Source: Morganella morganii
GTDB lineage: Bacteria; Pseudomonadota; Gammaproteobacteria; Enterobacterales; Enterobacteriaceae
DNA length: 64,000 bases
Assembly: GCF_019243775.1 (NCBI RefSeq)
Contig: NZ_CP069157.1
Span: forward strand, 3,173,418 to 3,237,417
Direction: 5' to 3'
Below, one piece after another: positions 11,358 through 22,877 of the stretch (within the stretch, counting starts at the first letter, position 1; each line of letters starts with the position of its first letter). The translations under genes and the position numbers were made by a program. The notes beneath the pieces were generated by a model that was not told where the DNA came from, ran no database searches, and saw only the letters and a program-made list of their open reading frames with translations.

Positions 11358-12149
11358 TTACGGACGGATGATCCCGCGTTCAGCGGTATCCAGGAAGTCA
11401 GCGAAGGTTTTTACATGGACATTTTCTTTCGCCAGTTCAGCCAACTGCACTTTGGCTTCTGCCAGCGTCAGATTACTGCGGTACAGGACTTTATAGGCAT
11501 TCTGTAACGCACTGATATCGTCTTTATCAAAACCACGGCGTTTGAGGCCGATAGCATTGAGGCCGAAGGCGGTCACATGGTTACCCTGCGCGATTAAGAA
11601 CGGCGGGATATCCTGCGCCACACCTGAACAGCCGCCGACCATCACGTGCTCACCGATACGGCAGAACTGATGAACAGCCGATAAGCCACCCAGGATGACA
11701 TAATCATCCAGCGTGACATGACCCGCCAGGGTTCCGTTGTTGGCAATGATACAATGGTTGCCGATCACACAGTCGTGAGCAACATGGGCATTGATCATCA
11801 GCAGGTTGTCGTTACCGATACGGGTAACGCCGGTGTCCTGCGCGGTGCCGCGATGAATAGTCACACTTTCGCGGATACGGTTACGATCACCGATTTCAAC
11901 GCGGGTCGGTTCACCTTTGTATTTCAGATCCTGGTTTATCTCACCAATGGAGGCAAACTGGAAAATCTGGTTATCACGACCAATTTTGGTATGACCATTA
12001 ATCACAACATGGGACTTGATTTCAGTCCCCTCACCGATCTCAACATCCGCACCAATACAGCAGAAAGGACCGATGGTGACATTGGCACCAATAACGGCGC
12101 CGTCTTCGATAATGGAAGACGGGTGGATCCGGGCGGTTTTATCGATCAT
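11358..12149 (-). CDS. lpxA: UDP-N-acetylglucosamine acyltransferase
   Basis: First step of lipid A synthesis: transfers a hydroxyacyl chain from ACP to the 3-OH of UDP-GlcNAc. The first two thirds is a left-handed beta helix of hexapeptide repeats (for example [20 protein letters not shown]). The catalytic histidine lies in [15 protein letters not shown] near residue 125. Length 263 against 262 in E. coli. It begins 3 bp after fabZ. Confidence 0.97.
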   Translation of the reverse strand: MIDKTARIHPSSIIEDGAVIGANVTIGPFCCIGADVEIGEGTEIKSHVVINGHTKIGRDNQIFQFASIGEINQDLKYKGEPTRVEIGDRNRIRESVTIHRGTAQDTGVTRIGNDNLLMINAHVAHDCVIGNHCIIANNGTLAGHVTLDDYVILGGLSAVHQFCRIGEHVMVGGCSGVAQDIPPFLIAQGNHVTAFGLNAIGLKRRGFDKDDISALQNAYKVLYRSNLTLAEAKVQLAELAKENVHVKTFADFLDTAERGIIRP

Positions 12150-12152
12150 TTA

Positions 12153-12605
12153 TTACCCCTCACGGCGGCGTGCACACATCATGGTAGCTTCGCAGGCAAC
12201 TTCTCCGTCAACTTTCGCAACACCCGTGAAACGGGCAACGCCGCGGCGTTCCTTATGGAAAGTCACTTCGAGGATCATCTGGTCTCCCGGCAGTACCGGG
12301 CGTTTAAAGCGACAGTCATCGATGGCGGCAAAATAATACAATTCGCCCGGCTCTAATTTACCCAGGCTTTTGAACGCCAGAATGCCGGTGGCCTGAGCCA
12401 TCGCTTCCAGAATAAGAACGCCCGGAAAAATTGGTTTGCCCGGGAAATGCCCCTGGAAAAACGGCTCATTGAATGATACGTTTTTCACGGCACGTAAAAA
12501 TTTACCTTCTTCAAAATCCAGCACGCGATCCACTAATAAAAACGGATACCGGTGCGGAAGAAGCTCTAAAATTTCATCAATTTTGAGAGTATGGTTGTCA
12601 CTCAT
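12153..12605 (-). CDS. fabZ: 3-hydroxyacyl-ACP dehydratase FabZ
   Basis: Hotdog-fold enzyme that dehydrates 3-hydroxyacyl-ACP in fatty-acid elongation. It competes with LpxA and LpxD for the same acyl donor, which explains its place inside the lpx cluster. The active-site His and Glu are in [20 protein letters not shown]. Length 150 (E. coli 151). A 103-bp gap holding a strong hairpin separates it from lpxD. Confidence 0.97.
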   Translation of the reverse strand: MSDNHTLKIDEILELLPHRYPFLLVDRVLDFEEGKFLRAVKNVSFNEPFFQGHFPGKPIFPGVLILEAMAQATGILAFKSLGKLEPGELYYFAAIDDCRFKRPVLPGDQMILEVTFHKERRGVARFTGVAKVDGEVACEATMMCARRREG

Positions 12606-12650
12606 CAGAATACTCTTCCTGTCTCTTTGTCATATGTCTTATTAATAACA

Positions 12651-12685
12651 CGGCCTGCTATACCCGTCACGCGGTTAGCAGGCCG
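12651..12685 (-). other. strong hairpin in the lpxD-fabZ intergenic gap
   Basis: CGGCCTGCTA and TAGCAGGCCG form a perfect 10-bp stem with a 15-nt loop. No T run follows on the transcribed (minus) strand, so it is not a standard terminator. It may be an RNA processing or stability element in the lpx mRNA; the role is inference. Confidence 0.6.
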
Positions 12686-12708
12686 CAAAAATACCGCAAA
12701 ATGCGCTG

Positions 12709-13737
12709 TTATTTATCGTCGTTATCCAGCTGCCTTTCGACCGCCTTCAGGCGTTTATTCATTTCGCTGATGTTCATCACCAGCGCGGCAGTTTTACGCC
12801 ATGTTTTATTTGGCTGTAACGGAATACCGGAGGAGTATACACCCGGTTCGGTGATAGGCCGCATTACCATGCCCATGCCTGTCACGACGACGCGATCGCA
12901 GATTTCCATATGACCATTAATGACGCTTGCTCCGCCAATCATACAGTTGCGGCCGATTTTCAGGCTCCCGGCCATAATCACACCACCGGCTACTGCGGTG
13001 TTGTCGCCGATTATGACGTTATGGGCAATCTGGCACTGGTTATCAATGATAACACCATTACCGATTACCGTATTTTCTAATGCACCACGGTCGATAGTGG
13101 TACAGGAGCCGATTTCAACCCGGTCACCGATAATAACGGAACCCAGCTGAGGGATTTTAACCCACTGACCGCGATCGTTGGCATAACCGAATCCGTCCGC
13201 ACCGATAACGGTGCTGGAATGAACCAGACAGCCTTCGCCAATCACAATCCCGTGGTACACGGTGACATTTGCCCAGATACGGGTTTTGGCACCGATGGTG
13301 GTATTTTTGCCGACAAACGATCCTGCGCCGATGATAACATCGTCACCCAGAACCACGCCGGACTCAATGACAGCATTCGCACCGACCGACACATTGGCCC
13401 CGAGAGAGGCTGACGGGTCAATCACGGCAGACGGATGGATATTCTCAGCCGGAGCCGGTGTGGTATCCATAATCTGCGCCATATGCGCATACGCCAGGTA
13501 CGGGTCTTTCACCACAAGGGCCGCGACCTGACAAAACGGTAAATCGTCTTCACGCAATACCACAGCACCCGCCTGACAACCAGCCAGTTTTTCCCGGTAA
13601 CGGGCATCAGACAGAAAGGTAATTTGCCCGCTGTTTGCTGAATGCATAGGCGCGATACCGGTGATGACGAGATCGCCATCACCGTGTAACGTTGCATTCA
13701 ACTGCTGAGCGAGATCAGCTAATCGAATGGAAGACAT
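12709..13737 (-). CDS. lpxD: UDP-3-O-acylglucosamine N-acyltransferase
   Basis: Third step of lipid A synthesis: adds the second hydroxyacyl chain, at N-2. It has an N-terminal uridine-binding domain (about 1-100), a long hexapeptide-repeat beta helix, and a C-terminal helix. The catalytic histidine is in [12 protein letters not shown] (about 239). Length 342 against 341 in E. coli. It starts 3 bp after the skp stop, so coupling with skp is likely. Confidence 0.97.
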   Translation of the reverse strand: MSSIRLADLAQQLNATLHGDGDLVITGIAPMHSANSGQITFLSDARYREKLAGCQAGAVVLREDDLPFCQVAALVVKDPYLAYAHMAQIMDTTPAPAENIHPSAVIDPSASLGANVSVGANAVIESGVVLGDDVIIGAGSFVGKNTTIGAKTRIWANVTVYHGIVIGEGCLVHSSTVIGADGFGYANDRGQWVKIPQLGSVIIGDRVEIGSCTTIDRGALENTVIGNGVIIDNQCQIAHNVIIGDNTAVAGGVIMAGSLKIGRNCMIGGASVINGHMEICDRVVVTGMGMVMRPITEPGVYSSGIPLQPNKTWRKTAALVMNISEMNKRLKAVERQLDNDDK

Positions 13738-13740
13738 TAA

Positions 13741-14241
13741 TTATTTAACCTGTTTCAGAACGTCAGCAGTGATATCAATGCCGGAAACAGAGTAAGCAAC
13801 TGCGTTAGCATCGATCACAACGTCATATCCGCCTTTTGAAGCAACAGATTTCACTGCATCTTCAACACGTTTCATGACTTTGTTGCGCTCTTCCATCTGA
13901 CGTTTCTGGAAATCCTGGTCAAATGCCTGGGCTTTTTTCGCGAAGTCAGCACGTTTGGTGTCGAATTCACCTGCCAGTTTCTGACGCTCGCTGTCTTTCA
14001 TGGTCGCGCCGTCTTTCTGCAGTTTCTGAGCACGGGTCTGCAGATCTTTTTCTAAACTCTGCAGTTCAGTACCACGGCTTTTGAATTCGCTTTCCAGTTG
14101 TTTTGCTGCCGCTTCACGGCCCGGCATTTTCTGGACAACTTCACCGATGTTGACAACCGCGATCTTGTCAGCAGCCTGAGCAGCACCGGCAGACATCGCT
14201 AATACCATACCCACGCTGGCAGCAGTTAATAACTTTTTCAC
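13741..14241 (-). CDS. skp: periplasmic chaperone Skp (OmpH)
   Basis: Trimeric holdase that carries unfolded outer-membrane proteins across the periplasm to the BAM complex. It has a clear Sec signal peptide, MKKLLTAASVGMVLAMSAGAAQA (about 1-23), then a charged helical coiled-coil tentacle region rich in K, E and Q. Length 166, close to 161 in E. coli. It lies between bamA and lpxD, as in related genomes, and works directly with BamA. Confidence 0.96.
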   Translation of the reverse strand: MKKLLTAASVGMVLAMSAGAAQAADKIAVVNIGEVVQKMPGREAAAKQLESEFKSRGTELQSLEKDLQTRAQKLQKDGATMKDSERQKLAGEFDTKRADFAKKAQAFDQDFQKRQMEERNKVMKRVEDAVKSVASKGGYDVVIDANAVAYSVSGIDITADVLKQVK

Positions 14242-14351
14242 AATAAAACCCCTTAAACACCATTTACTGGTTGGATATTAAACCCAATGGTAAAGATTCC
14301 CTTTGCACACTGAGCGTACTGGTTATTACGCATGGTAACCCTGTACTGCAA

Positions 14352-16748
14352 TTACCAGGTCTTACCGATATTAAACTGGAACTGTTCTGTCCGGTCACCC
14401 TGGTAGTCTTTGATTGGCTTCGCATACGAGAAGACCAATGGTCCGAGCGGAGAAATCCACTGGAACGCAACACCGGTGGAAACACGGATGTTCCCTGCTT
14501 TACTGTAATCAGGAATACCATACTTCTGCATAAGCTCAGTATTGTCCCAATTGGTATCCCACACTGTACCGGCATCCACAAAGAGTGATGTGCGGACAGA
14601 ATTCGTGTATTTTTCATCGATAAACGGTGTCGGTGTAATCAGTTCCATACTGGCCACCGCCATCGCGTTACCCCCGATAGCATCACGGGACGGGCTGTCG
14701 CTGCGTAACTTATCGGATGCCCCGTCATAGTAGACTGCTTTCGGACCGATGGTATTGGAACGGAAACCACGGACGGTACCGGACCCACCGGCATAGAAGT
14801 TCTCATAGAACGGCAGTTCTTTGCCGCCGAGACCATCACCGAAGCCTAAACGACCGCGTCCCATCACAACCCAGCTGCCGTTTTCGTCAATCGGGTAGTA
14901 GCCGGTGGTATCTGCGATCAGTTTATAGTATTCGTTATCAGAGCCCGGAACCGTGACTTTCGCACTCACAGTGGATTTCACACCGGAGGTCGGGAAGTAA
15001 CCACGGTCGAGGTTGTTATAAACCCACGCAGTTGTCAGGGTAAAGTCATCGGCACGGAATTCCGCACGATCTTTATAGTTCGGCTCTTCACCCATTGAGT
15101 GCAGATAACGCCACATATTAACCTGTGGTTCCATACGTGACAGGGTGTTATGCACATAACCCAGACCTAAACGGAGGGAGTTATTTTCGTTGATCGGGAA
15201 GCCGAGCGTTCCGTCCACACCATAGGTTTTGTTGGTGTAACCGGACAAGTCTGCATCATCCGCACGGAAGTCGTTGTAGAAAATACGGCCGCCGAGACTC
15301 ACACCATCAACCGTGAAGAACGGGTCAGTCAGTGACAGTTCAGCGTACGTTGAGTAGTCGTTCTTACTGGCGTTCGCACCAACCTGATAACCGGTACCTA
15401 ACCAGTTATCCTGGGTGACACCCACCTGGAAGCTGACGCCGCTCTCTGTACCGAAGCCCACACCAAAGTTCAGGGAACCGGTGTTACGCTCTTTGACTTT
15501 ATAGACGACATCGACCTGATCCGGCACACCCGGCACACGCTGGGTTTCCACCTCAACGGTTTCAAAGTAACCGGTACGGTTCAGACGCTCTTTACCGGCT
15601 TCAACCAGATCGTTACCTAACCATGCCCCTTCCATCTGACGCATTTCACGGCGCAGAACGGAGTCTTTACTCACGTCGTTACCGGCGAAACGGATCTGGC
15701 GGACATAGAAACGGTTACCGGCATCCACATTCACATGCAGAACCACGGTTTTATCGGCTTCATTAATTTCCGGCTGGGTCATGACGCGCGGATACGCATA
15801 GCCGTAACGGCCGAGCATATTTTTGACATCATTCTCCATTTTGGTGACCTGAGCACCATTATAGAGTGAACCCGGCTCAATGGCGGTCAGCTCGGTGATT
15901 TCAGCGGAGTGACCGGCCGTTTCACCTGCAACCTGAACCCCGGCAATCTGATACTGCTCGCCCTCGGTCACGTTGATGGTGATATAGATACCTTTTTTGT
16001 CCGGCGTCAGGCTGACCTGAGTCGAATCAATATTGAATTTCGCGTAACCGCGATCCAGATAGAAGCTGCGCAGGGTTTCAAGGTCACCGGCCAGTTTCTG
16101 TTTCTGGTATTTCTGATCAGCCGCCAGGTTCCACCACGGTACATCATCACGCAGCTGGAAACGGTTAACCAGTTCAGCCGTGGTAAACTGAGTGTTACCG
16201 ACGATATTGATTTGCTGAATAGTCGCGGATACACCTTCCGCAAAAACGAATTTCACATCAATACGGTTGCGCGGCAGTGGTGTGACAACGGCTTTTACCG
16301 TCGCGTTATACTTACCGACACTGTGATAGAAATCTTCCAGCCCCTTTTCAATGTTTGACAGCATCGTCCGGTCAAGGGCTTCCCCGACGCGGATACGGGA
16401 TGCTTCCAGGTTCTGTTTGAGCATGTCGTCCTTCACGGATTTGTTACCCGAGAAGGTGATATTTGCAATGGTCGGACGTTCCTTCACCTGAACCAGCAGT
16501 ACATTACCTTCACGCAGGACGCGGACATCTTCAAAGTTACCTGTCGCGAACAGTGCGCGAATGGTACGTCCGATATCCTCATCACTGGCCGTGTCTCCTA
16601 CACGGACAGGCATGTTCAGTAATGCAGCACCAACGGCGACGCGCTGAAGACCTTCAAACTGAATGTCCTGAACCACGAATCCGTCTGAACCGTATGCAGT
16701 GAAGCTGCCAAGCAGCAGCGACGCTATGAGCAACTTTTTCATCGCCAT
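14352..16748 (-). CDS. bamA: outer-membrane protein assembly factor BamA
   Basis: Essential core of the BAM machine that inserts beta-barrel proteins. The first residues [12 protein letters not shown] are shared with E. coli and begin a signal peptide cleaved around residue 20. Five POTRA domains fill about 22-420, followed by a 16-strand barrel. The loop-6 VRGF motif is in [12 protein letters not shown], and the terminal strand ends FQFNIGKTW with the usual aromatic residue. Length 798 against 810; the shortfall is in an extracellular loop after GPKAVYYD, a part known to vary. It follows rseP by 41 bp. Confidence 0.98.
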   Translation of the reverse strand: MAMKKLLIASLLLGSFTAYGSDGFVVQDIQFEGLQRVAVGAALLNMPVRVGDTASDEDIGRTIRALFATGNFEDVRVLREGNVLLVQVKERPTIANITFSGNKSVKDDMLKQNLEASRIRVGEALDRTMLSNIEKGLEDFYHSVGKYNATVKAVVTPLPRNRIDVKFVFAEGVSATIQQINIVGNTQFTTAELVNRFQLRDDVPWWNLAADQKYQKQKLAGDLETLRSFYLDRGYAKFNIDSTQVSLTPDKKGIYITINVTEGEQYQIAGVQVAGETAGHSAEITELTAIEPGSLYNGAQVTKMENDVKNMLGRYGYAYPRVMTQPEINEADKTVVLHVNVDAGNRFYVRQIRFAGNDVSKDSVLRREMRQMEGAWLGNDLVEAGKERLNRTGYFETVEVETQRVPGVPDQVDVVYKVKERNTGSLNFGVGFGTESGVSFQVGVTQDNWLGTGYQVGANASKNDYSTYAELSLTDPFFTVDGVSLGGRIFYNDFRADDADLSGYTNKTYGVDGTLGFPINENNSLRLGLGYVHNTLSRMEPQVNMWRYLHSMGEEPNYKDRAEFRADDFTLTTAWVYNNLDRGYFPTSGVKSTVSAKVTVPGSDNEYYKLIADTTGYYPIDENGSWVVMGRGRLGFGDGLGGKELPFYENFYAGGSGTVRGFRSNTIGPKAVYYDGASDKLRSDSPSRDAIGGNAMAVASMELITPTPFIDEKYTNSVRTSLFVDAGTVWDTNWDNTELMQKYGIPDYSKAGNIRVSTGVAFQWISPLGPLVFSYAKPIKDYQGDRTEQFQFNIGKTW

Positions 16749-16789
16749 CGTTGTTATGCGTTTTCCTTACCGGTCCCGGTCTTCCTTAA

Positions 16790-18145
16790 TCAGAAGCGGG
16801 AGAAATCATTGAAAAGTGCAAGCCCCATCAACAGTACCAGTGCCATTACACCAATACGATAACTGAAGTCTTGTACACGCTCAGACACCGGCCCGCCTTT
16901 TATCTTCTCGATAAGCAGGAATAACAGGTGTCCACCATCTAAAACTGGCAGCGGGAACAGATTTATGATCCCTAAATTGACGCTGATGAGCGCCAGAAAC
17001 ATCAGATAATACACTAAGCCGGAATCGGCGGAAATACCGGCACCTTTCGCAATCGATACCGGACCACTGAGATTATTCAGTTTTACATCACCGGTCACCA
17101 GCTTGCCGATCATTTTCACGGTCAGATTCATTAACTGCCAGGTTTTCCCGGTCGCCTCGGCAACCGCTTCCACCGGCCCGTACTGATGTTCCGTAATATA
17201 CTGCGGGTCGAGCGGAATAACCTTTAATTCGACACCAGCAAAACCAATTTGTTTACTGCCGCCGCTGTTTTTTATCTCCGGTGTGAGAGGCACATTAATA
17301 TGTTCTCCGCCCCGCTCAATCAGTAAATCGAGCGTTTTACCGGGACTATTACGTACAAAGAGCGTAAACGGCTGCCAGACCGTAAGCGGCTCCCCGCTTA
17401 CTTTAACGATCCTGTCCCCCGGTTGTAAACCGGCTTTTTCAGCAGGCCCCCCGGGCGTCAGTGCATTAATCTCATTACTGACCTTTGCGGACACCGGCAT
17501 GATCCCCAGAGACAGGACAGCATCCTGTTTTTCCGGATCAAATTTCCAGCGGGTGAGATCGAGGCGTTTTTCCGCCGGGGCTGACCCCGGTTCCGGAACC
17601 ACATTCAGAACGGTAAAATCATCGCCGATTTTACTGATCATCGCCATCCGCACACTATTCCAGTCAGGCGTTTCGATGCCGTCAACGGCATTTAGTTCCA
17701 TCCCGGGCAAAATATTTGCCTGTTCTGCGACCGACCCCGCGCGGATATCCGCCACGACCGGACGAACCGCCGGCACACCGATCATAAACACAATCCAGTA
17801 CGCCACGATGGCTAACAAAAAGTTAGCGATCGGCCCGGCGCTGACCACCGCCGCCCGCTGGCCGACGGTTTTGTTATTAAACGCCTGATGGCGACGCTCC
17901 GGTGCTACCGGTGCCACACGCTCATCCAGCATTTTGACATAGCCGCCGAGCGGAATCATTGCGATGACAAATTCTGTCCCGTGTTTGTCTGTACGCCGCC
18001 AGAGTGCTTTGCCGAAACCGACGGAGAACCGTTCGACAAAAATACCGCAGCGCCGGGCCACCCAAAAGTGCCCGAACTCATGTACGGTAACCAAAATCCC
18101 CAGCGCGATAACAAACGCGGCTGAGTTCCAGATAAAAGTCATCAT
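16790..18145 (-). CDS. rseP: sigma-E regulator site-2 protease RseP
   Basis: Inner-membrane zinc metalloprotease that cleaves RseA within the membrane after DegS and thus frees sigma-E; it also clears signal peptides. HEFGH at residues 22-26 is the HExxH site and [11 protein letters not shown] carries the third ligand Asp. Two PDZ domains lie in the periplasmic middle (about 115-310, with [15 protein letters not shown]). Length 451 (E. coli 450). Upstream of bamA, it links stress sensing with the assembly genes. Confidence 0.97.
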   Translation of the reverse strand: MMTFIWNSAAFVIALGILVTVHEFGHFWVARRCGIFVERFSVGFGKALWRRTDKHGTEFVIAMIPLGGYVKMLDERVAPVAPERRHQAFNNKTVGQRAAVVSAGPIANFLLAIVAYWIVFMIGVPAVRPVVADIRAGSVAEQANILPGMELNAVDGIETPDWNSVRMAMISKIGDDFTVLNVVPEPGSAPAEKRLDLTRWKFDPEKQDAVLSLGIMPVSAKVSNEINALTPGGPAEKAGLQPGDRIVKVSGEPLTVWQPFTLFVRNSPGKTLDLLIERGGEHINVPLTPEIKNSGGSKQIGFAGVELKVIPLDPQYITEHQYGPVEAVAEATGKTWQLMNLTVKMIGKLVTGDVKLNNLSGPVSIAKGAGISADSGLVYYLMFLALISVNLGIINLFPLPVLDGGHLLFLLIEKIKGGPVSERVQDFSYRIGVMALVLLMGLALFNDFSRF

Positions 18146-18171
18146 GCGTTTTCTGTCTGCTCCCGGTGTGC

Positions 18172-19032
18172 TTAAAAGCCGGAGAATACTAACAGGATCA
18201 GACCGGCAAATACCGGTACTGCCGCGGTCAGGCTGTCAATGCGATCCATCACGCCGCCATGCCCCGGGATCAGCTGACTGCTGTCCTTCACGCCGGACTG
18301 ACGTTTAAACATGCTTTCGGTCAGATCACCGAACACAGAAATCAGAACCACAATCACTGACACGATAATCAGGTTTTCCGGCAGTGTCTGTAACGGCGAA
18401 TAGTGACTGAACAGCCAGGACACCAGACCGGCGGTAATCAGGCCACCGGCCAGACCTTCCAGGGTTTTGCCCGGCGAGACACGCGGTGCCATTTTGTGTT
18501 TGCCCAGCAGACGGCCGAAGGCATACGCCCCGGAATCCGCCGCCCAGACCAGCAGCATGACATACAGCAGCCACCAGGCCCCCTGATACACATCACCGCC
18601 CGCATATCCCTGGTTGCGCAGTACCATCATGCCGCTGTAAAACGGAACAATGGTCACCACACCGAAGATCAGGCGGATAATCACAGAATCTTTCCACAGC
18701 GCGGCGGATTTCGGGAAACTGATCACCAGCAGCACCGCACAGACCCACCAGACCAGCGCCGCCCACAGGCTGATCTGTACAGCAGCATCCGCCATCAGGT
18801 TATTCATATCCAGTGTCAGCTGCCACGCAGCCAGACCGGCGGCAAACAGCACACCGGTGACAATACGCTGTCCGGCACCTTTCAGACCGGCAAACTGCGC
18901 CCATTCCCAGCCGGCCAGACCACATACGGTAATCACCACCCAGCCGAAATGTGCCGGTGCGAGCATAAACATCGCCAGCAGTACCAGCGGAATTAAAATA
19001 ATGGCAGTAATTAGACGGTACTTAAGCAACAT
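18172..19032 (-). CDS. cdsA: phosphatidate cytidylyltransferase
   Basis: Makes CDP-diacylglycerol from phosphatidate and CTP, the branch point of phospholipid synthesis, in the inner membrane. The ATG at 19032 ([19 protein letters not shown]) was chosen: GGGAGGAA lies just upstream and the start matches E. coli. The frame is open 20 codons further. The family signature is in [19 protein letters not shown] followed by MDRIDS. Length 286 (E. coli 285), with about eight membrane segments. The start overlaps the uppS 3' end by 11 bp. Confidence 0.96.
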   Translation of the reverse strand: MLLKYRLITAIILIPLVLLAMFMLAPAHFGWVVITVCGLAGWEWAQFAGLKGAGQRIVTGVLFAAGLAAWQLTLDMNNLMADAAVQISLWAALVWWVCAVLLVISFPKSAALWKDSVIIRLIFGVVTIVPFYSGMMVLRNQGYAGGDVYQGAWWLLYVMLLVWAADSGAYAFGRLLGKHKMAPRVSPGKTLEGLAGGLITAGLVSWLFSHYSPLQTLPENLIIVSVIVVLISVFGDLTESMFKRQSGVKDSSQLIPGHGGVMDRIDSLTAAVPVFAGLILLVFSGF

Positions 19033-19795
19033 TTCCTCCCGGAGCCTGCTCAGACTGATCATCAGGTGTGGTTCCGCCGAAACGGCGCTCACGCTGTGTA
19101 AAAGAAGTCACCGCATCGCTGAATGCGTTTTCATCAAAGTCAGGCCACAGCACTTCTGTAAAATAAAATTCGGCGTACGCAACCTGCCAGAGCAGGAAGT
19201 TACTGATACGATGCTCACCGCCGGTCCGGATCACGAGATCAATCGGCGGCTGGTCATGAAGCGAAATATGACGGCTGATATCCTGTTCGCTGACATCCTC
19301 AGCGGACAATTCCCCGCGCTGCACCTGTGCTATCACCTGTTTTACACTGTGGGTGATATCCCATCGCCCGCCGTAGTTGGCGGCGATATTCAGCTGTAAA
19401 CCGGTGTTATTGGCGGTCAGCACCTGACCGCGGCGGATACGCTCCTGCAGACGCGGGCTGAACCGGCTGATATCACCGATGACGGATAATCTGACATTGT
19501 GTTTGTGCAGACTTTTGACTTCGTTGTCCAGCGCAAAGACAAACAACTCCATCAGTGAGTGGACTTCCTGTTCAGGACGGTTCCAGTTTTCACTGCTGAA
19601 GGCATAAAGTGTCAGGGATTTTATCTGGTTTTTGATGGCAAAACTGACCGAGCTGCGGACCGATTTGATCCCTGCGCGATGGCCGGAAACCCGCAATTTT
19701 CCGCGTTTTTTTGCCCAGCGGCCGTTGCCGTCCATAATAATGGCGACATGCTGAGGTCCCGGCTTTTCTGAGGCATTTTCACTGGATACTGTCAC
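19022..19795 (-). CDS. uppS: undecaprenyl diphosphate synthase
   Basis: Cis-prenyltransferase that builds the C55 carrier lipid for peptidoglycan and LPS. The motif VAIIMDGNGRWAKKRG carries the catalytic Asp, and DLVIRTGGEHRISNFLLWQ is the C-terminal signature. I prefer the GTG at 19795 (protein 257 aa) because AAAGGA stands 9 nt upstream and the N-terminus then has family length; the frame is open to 19849. A terminator-like hairpin lies just upstream at 19845-19868. Confidence 0.94.
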   Translation of the reverse strand: MTVSSENASEKPGPQHVAIIMDGNGRWAKKRGKLRVSGHRAGIKSVRSSVSFAIKNQIKSLTLYAFSSENWNRPEQEVHSLMELFVFALDNEVKSLHKHNVRLSVIGDISRFSPRLQERIRRGQVLTANNTGLQLNIAANYGGRWDITHSVKQVIAQVQRGELSAEDVSEQDISRHISLHDQPPIDLVIRTGGEHRISNFLLWQVAYAEFYFTEVLWPDFDENAFSDAVTSFTQRERRFGGTTPDDQSEQAPGGNVA

Positions 19796-19844
19796 GCAAG
19801 TTAATCCTTTGAGGTATCGGTTAATACATGGCGTCAGACACAAA

Positions 19845-19868
19845 AACACCGTGCAGGTTCACGGTGTT
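19845..19868 (-). terminator. terminator-like hairpin ahead of uppS
   Basis: On the minus strand AACACCGTG pairs with CACGGTGTT across six bases and is followed by three more T (five in a row). It sits between dxr and uppS, about 50 nt before the uppS start. It could end dxr transcripts partially or act as an attenuator; which of these is not visible from sequence. Confidence 0.5.
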
Positions 19869-20000
19869 GTCTCTGTTTGTCAGTGATAACGTCATGGTGT
19901 TATTAACCGGTCATTAAAAATCTGATTTACAGAAATCGCAACGCTGAACTATATCACTTGCGCTATTCACCGACAAACGCAACCCGTTAATATAAATTAA

Positions 20001-21197
20001 TTACTTCGCGATTTTTCCGATTGATTTACGGGTCAGTTCCCGCGCCTGTTTATCAATAATAAGGACATCATCAATTGACTGAGGTTCCGTGAACCGGTGA
20101 TTTTCCACTACCATACGGTTTATTTGCGCGATATCTGTGAAACGGATTCTGTTTTGTAAAAATGCCTGCACGGTTTCTTCATTCGCTGCATTCATTGCCG
20201 TGGTTGCCGCCTGCCCGTCATCACAGGCTTCGATCGCCAGTTTCAGGCACGGGTAACGGTTATAATCCGGCTCAGTGAATGTCAGGCCGCCCATACGGGT
20301 AAAATCAAGACGCTCAGCCCCGGCGGTAATACGGCCCGGATAACTCATGGAATAGCTGATCGGGGTGCGCATATCCGGTGTGCCCAGCTGCGCGATAATG
20401 CTGCCGTCAGTATAGCGGACCATGGAGTGGATCACCGACTGCGGATGCACAATCACTTCCATTTGTTTTGCTGATGCATTAAAGAAATAACGTGCCTCAA
20501 TATATTCAAGGCCCTTATTCATCATCGTGGCGGAATCCACGGAAATTTTACGTCCCATTGACCAGTTCGGATGTGCACAAGCCTGATCCGGAGTCATATT
20601 GGCCAGCTCAGATAAGGTGGTTTCACGGAACGGGCCGCCGGAGCCGGTCAGAATAATGGAATCAATACCCGCGGCAGTCAGGTCAGCATGCCCGAGAGAT
20701 AACTGTACGCCGGTCGGCAGAGACTGGAAAATCGCGTTGTGTTCGCTGTCGATAGGAAACAGTTCAGCGCGGCTGGTGCTCATGGCGGCAAAAAACAGAC
20801 GCCCGCTGGTAATCAGCGCTTCTTTGTTCGCCAGCAGAATACGCTTGTCCGCACGGATAGCCGCGAGAGTCGGCAGCAGCCCGGCCACCCCGGTAATAGC
20901 GGCCATCACCTGATCCACTTCATCAAGCTGAACCACTTCACAGATAGCGGCACTGCCGCTGAGCACTTCGGTTGCACTGCCGTGGAGTTTCAGCTGAATG
21001 CGCAATTCACCGGCAGCCACTTCGTCGGATAACACCGCATAGCGGGGTTTAAATTCCAGACACTGTTCAAACATCGTCTGAACATTTTTCCCGGCTGCCA
21101 GAACCACCGCACGGAACAGATCCGGGTGCTGACGAATAACCGAGAGTGTGTTTTTACCGATAGATCCTGTGGATCCGAGAATTGCCAAACCTTTCAT
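20001..21197 (-). CDS. dxr: 1-deoxy-D-xylulose-5-phosphate reductoisomerase
   Basis: NADPH-dependent second step of the MEP isoprenoid pathway, feeding UppS downstream. [15 protein letters not shown] near the N-terminus binds NADPH. The metal and substrate blocks [10 protein letters not shown] and the [13 protein letters not shown] region are intact. Length 398, as in E. coli. It follows frr after a 155-bp gap with a terminator, and precedes uppS by about 200 bp. Confidence 0.98.
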   Translation of the reverse strand: MKGLAILGSTGSIGKNTLSVIRQHPDLFRAVVLAAGKNVQTMFEQCLEFKPRYAVLSDEVAAGELRIQLKLHGSATEVLSGSAAICEVVQLDEVDQVMAAITGVAGLLPTLAAIRADKRILLANKEALITSGRLFFAAMSTSRAELFPIDSEHNAIFQSLPTGVQLSLGHADLTAAGIDSIILTGSGGPFRETTLSELANMTPDQACAHPNWSMGRKISVDSATMMNKGLEYIEARYFFNASAKQMEVIVHPQSVIHSMVRYTDGSIIAQLGTPDMRTPISYSMSYPGRITAGAERLDFTRMGGLTFTEPDYNRYPCLKLAIEACDDGQAATTAMNAANEETVQAFLQNRIRFTDIAQINRMVVENHRFTEPQSIDDVLIIDKQARELTRKSIGKIAK

Positions 21198-21294
21198 GAT
21201 AAATACTCAATGTTACTTTATCGTTATTTCGAATCGCAAAAGTATAGCACTTTGGTCAACAGAGAGTGAGAAGTCATTTCCGCAACTGATAAGT

Positions 21295-21326
21295 AAAAAA
21301 ATAGTGCCTGAGGGCACTATTTTTAT
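21295..21326. terminator. terminator downstream of frr
   Basis: AAAAATAGTGCC and GGCACTATTTTT form a 12-bp stem with a TGAG loop, flanked by A and T runs. It ends frr transcription before dxr. Confidence 0.88.
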
Positions 21327-21352
21327 ATGTTCTGTTCAGCACAGCATCCGGA

Positions 21353-21910
21353 TCAGAATTCCATCAGCTCTTTTTCTTTTGCTGCCAGTGCATCATCGAT
21401 TTTTTTGATAAACAGGTCAGTCATTTTCTGAACGTCGTCCTGGGAACGGCGGTCATCATCTTCACTGATTTCTTTATCTTTCAGCAGTGCTTTGACTTTA
21501 TCGTTCGCGTCACGGCGGACGTTACGCACAGCAATACGACCCTGCTCAGCGTCACCGCGGACGACTTTGATCAGGTCTTTACGGCGTTCTTCAGTCAGTG
21601 CAGGAAGCGGAACACGGATAACCGTACCGGCAGATGACGGGTTTAAACCGAGGTCAGAGGCCATAATCGCTTTTTCGATAGCCGGTGACATTGAACGGTC
21701 AAACACAGTGATAGCCAGGGTGCGTGAATCTTCCGCAACCACGTTAGCTAACTGACGCAGCGGAGTCGGTGTACCGTAATATTCAACAACGATACCGTCC
21801 AGCAGGCTCGGGGAAGCACGGCCGGTGCGCACTTTACTGATTTGGGATTTCAGCGACTCGACGCATTTTTCCATGCGTTCCTGCGCGTCTTTCTGGATTT
21901 CATTAATCAC
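21353..21910 (-). CDS. frr: ribosome recycling factor
   Basis: Works with EF-G to split the post-termination ribosome. The 185 residues match E. coli RRF exactly in length. Conserved stretches include [15 protein letters not shown] and the [20 protein letters not shown] helix region. It is mostly long helices. Located after pyrH, as in the common rpsB-tsf-pyrH-frr order. Confidence 0.97.
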   Translation of the reverse strand: MINEIQKDAQERMEKCVESLKSQISKVRTGRASPSLLDGIVVEYYGTPTPLRQLANVVAEDSRTLAITVFDRSMSPAIEKAIMASDLGLNPSSAGTVIRVPLPALTEERRKDLIKVVRGDAEQGRIAVRNVRRDANDKVKALLKDKEISEDDDRRSQDDVQKMTDLFIKKIDDALAAKEKELMEF

Positions 21911-22028
21911 GTTATGAGTCCTTGGAAACGGGTAATTTTTCAGACCGTGCCTGTCGCGCGGCCCGCATTATAATTTTGGCGAATCGATTTATAAATGATA
22001 CCGTCAAATTCCGCCGGTGTCCCGGCGT

Positions 22029-22757
22029 TTAGTCACGCGAAATCAAGGTACCTTCGTTCTCGCCCATCACGACACGGCGTAATGCACCGGGTTTGTTCAT
22101 GTTGAAAACACGGATTGGCAGGTTATGGTCACGGGCCAGGGTAAAGGCCGCCAGATCCATCACTTTCAGTTCGCGTTCCAGCACATCCTGATAGTTGAGT
22201 TTTTCATACAGCACCGCATCCGGGTCTTTGGCCGGATCGGCTGAGTAAACACCATCCACTTTTGTGGCTTTCAGCACCACATCCGCTTCAATTTCGATCC
22301 CGCGCAGACAGGCCGCAGAATCCGTGGTAAAGAATGGGTTGCCTGTTCCGGCAGAAAAAATAACCACACGGCCGTGACGTAAAAGACTGATTGCCTCAGC
22401 CCAGCTGTAATTGTCACAAACGCCGTTGAGCGGAATCGCAGACATCAGCCGCGCATTCACATAAGCGCGATGAAGTGCATCACGCATTGCCAGACCGTTC
22501 ATCACAGTTGCCAGCATACCCATATGGTCACCGACAACGCGGTTCATACCGGCTTCGGCCAGCCCTGCGCCGCGAAACAGATTGCCCCCGCCAATAACGA
22601 CACCGACCTGAATCTGCAGTTCAACCAGTTCCTTAATTTCCTGCGCCATACGGTCAAGTACAGTCGCATCAATTCCGAAACCTTCATTCCCTTGTAAAGC
22701 CTCGCCACTGAGCTTCAGCAGAATACGTTGATAAACAGGTTTTGCATTGGTAGCCAT
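22029..22757 (-). CDS. pyrH: uridylate kinase
   Basis: Phosphorylates UMP to UDP; a hexameric amino-acid-kinase-fold enzyme controlled by UTP and GTP. The start at 22757 ([20 protein letters not shown]) is nearly identical to E. coli; the open frame upstream is not coding. [16 protein letters not shown] and [12 protein letters not shown] are the active-site blocks. Length 242 (E. coli 241). A 120-bp gap carrying a terminator separates it from tsf, so it probably has its own promoter. Confidence 0.97.
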   Translation of the reverse strand: MATNAKPVYQRILLKLSGEALQGNEGFGIDATVLDRMAQEIKELVELQIQVGVVIGGGNLFRGAGLAEAGMNRVVGDHMGMLATVMNGLAMRDALHRAYVNARLMSAIPLNGVCDNYSWAEAISLLRHGRVVIFSAGTGNPFFTTDSAACLRGIEIEADVVLKATKVDGVYSADPAKDPDAVLYEKLNYQDVLERELKVMDLAAFTLARDHNLPIRVFNMNKPGALRRVVMGENEGTLISRD

Positions 22758-22843
22758 GGTGTTCTGTCCTAAACAGATGAATTTATTGCCAGAGATACCC
22801 GGACGGATGCCCGGATGATAAACAGGGGTACTGCAGATAAAAC

Positions 22844-22865
22844 AGAACCGCCTTCCGGCGGCTCT
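22844..22865 (-). terminator. terminator downstream of tsf
   Basis: AGAGCCGCC, loop GGAA, GGCGGTTCT, then GTTTTATC on the minus strand. It is a GC-rich 9-bp stem (one G-T pair) with a short T run, just after the tsf stop. Confidence 0.85.
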
Positions 22866-22877
22866 GATATGCAATGA

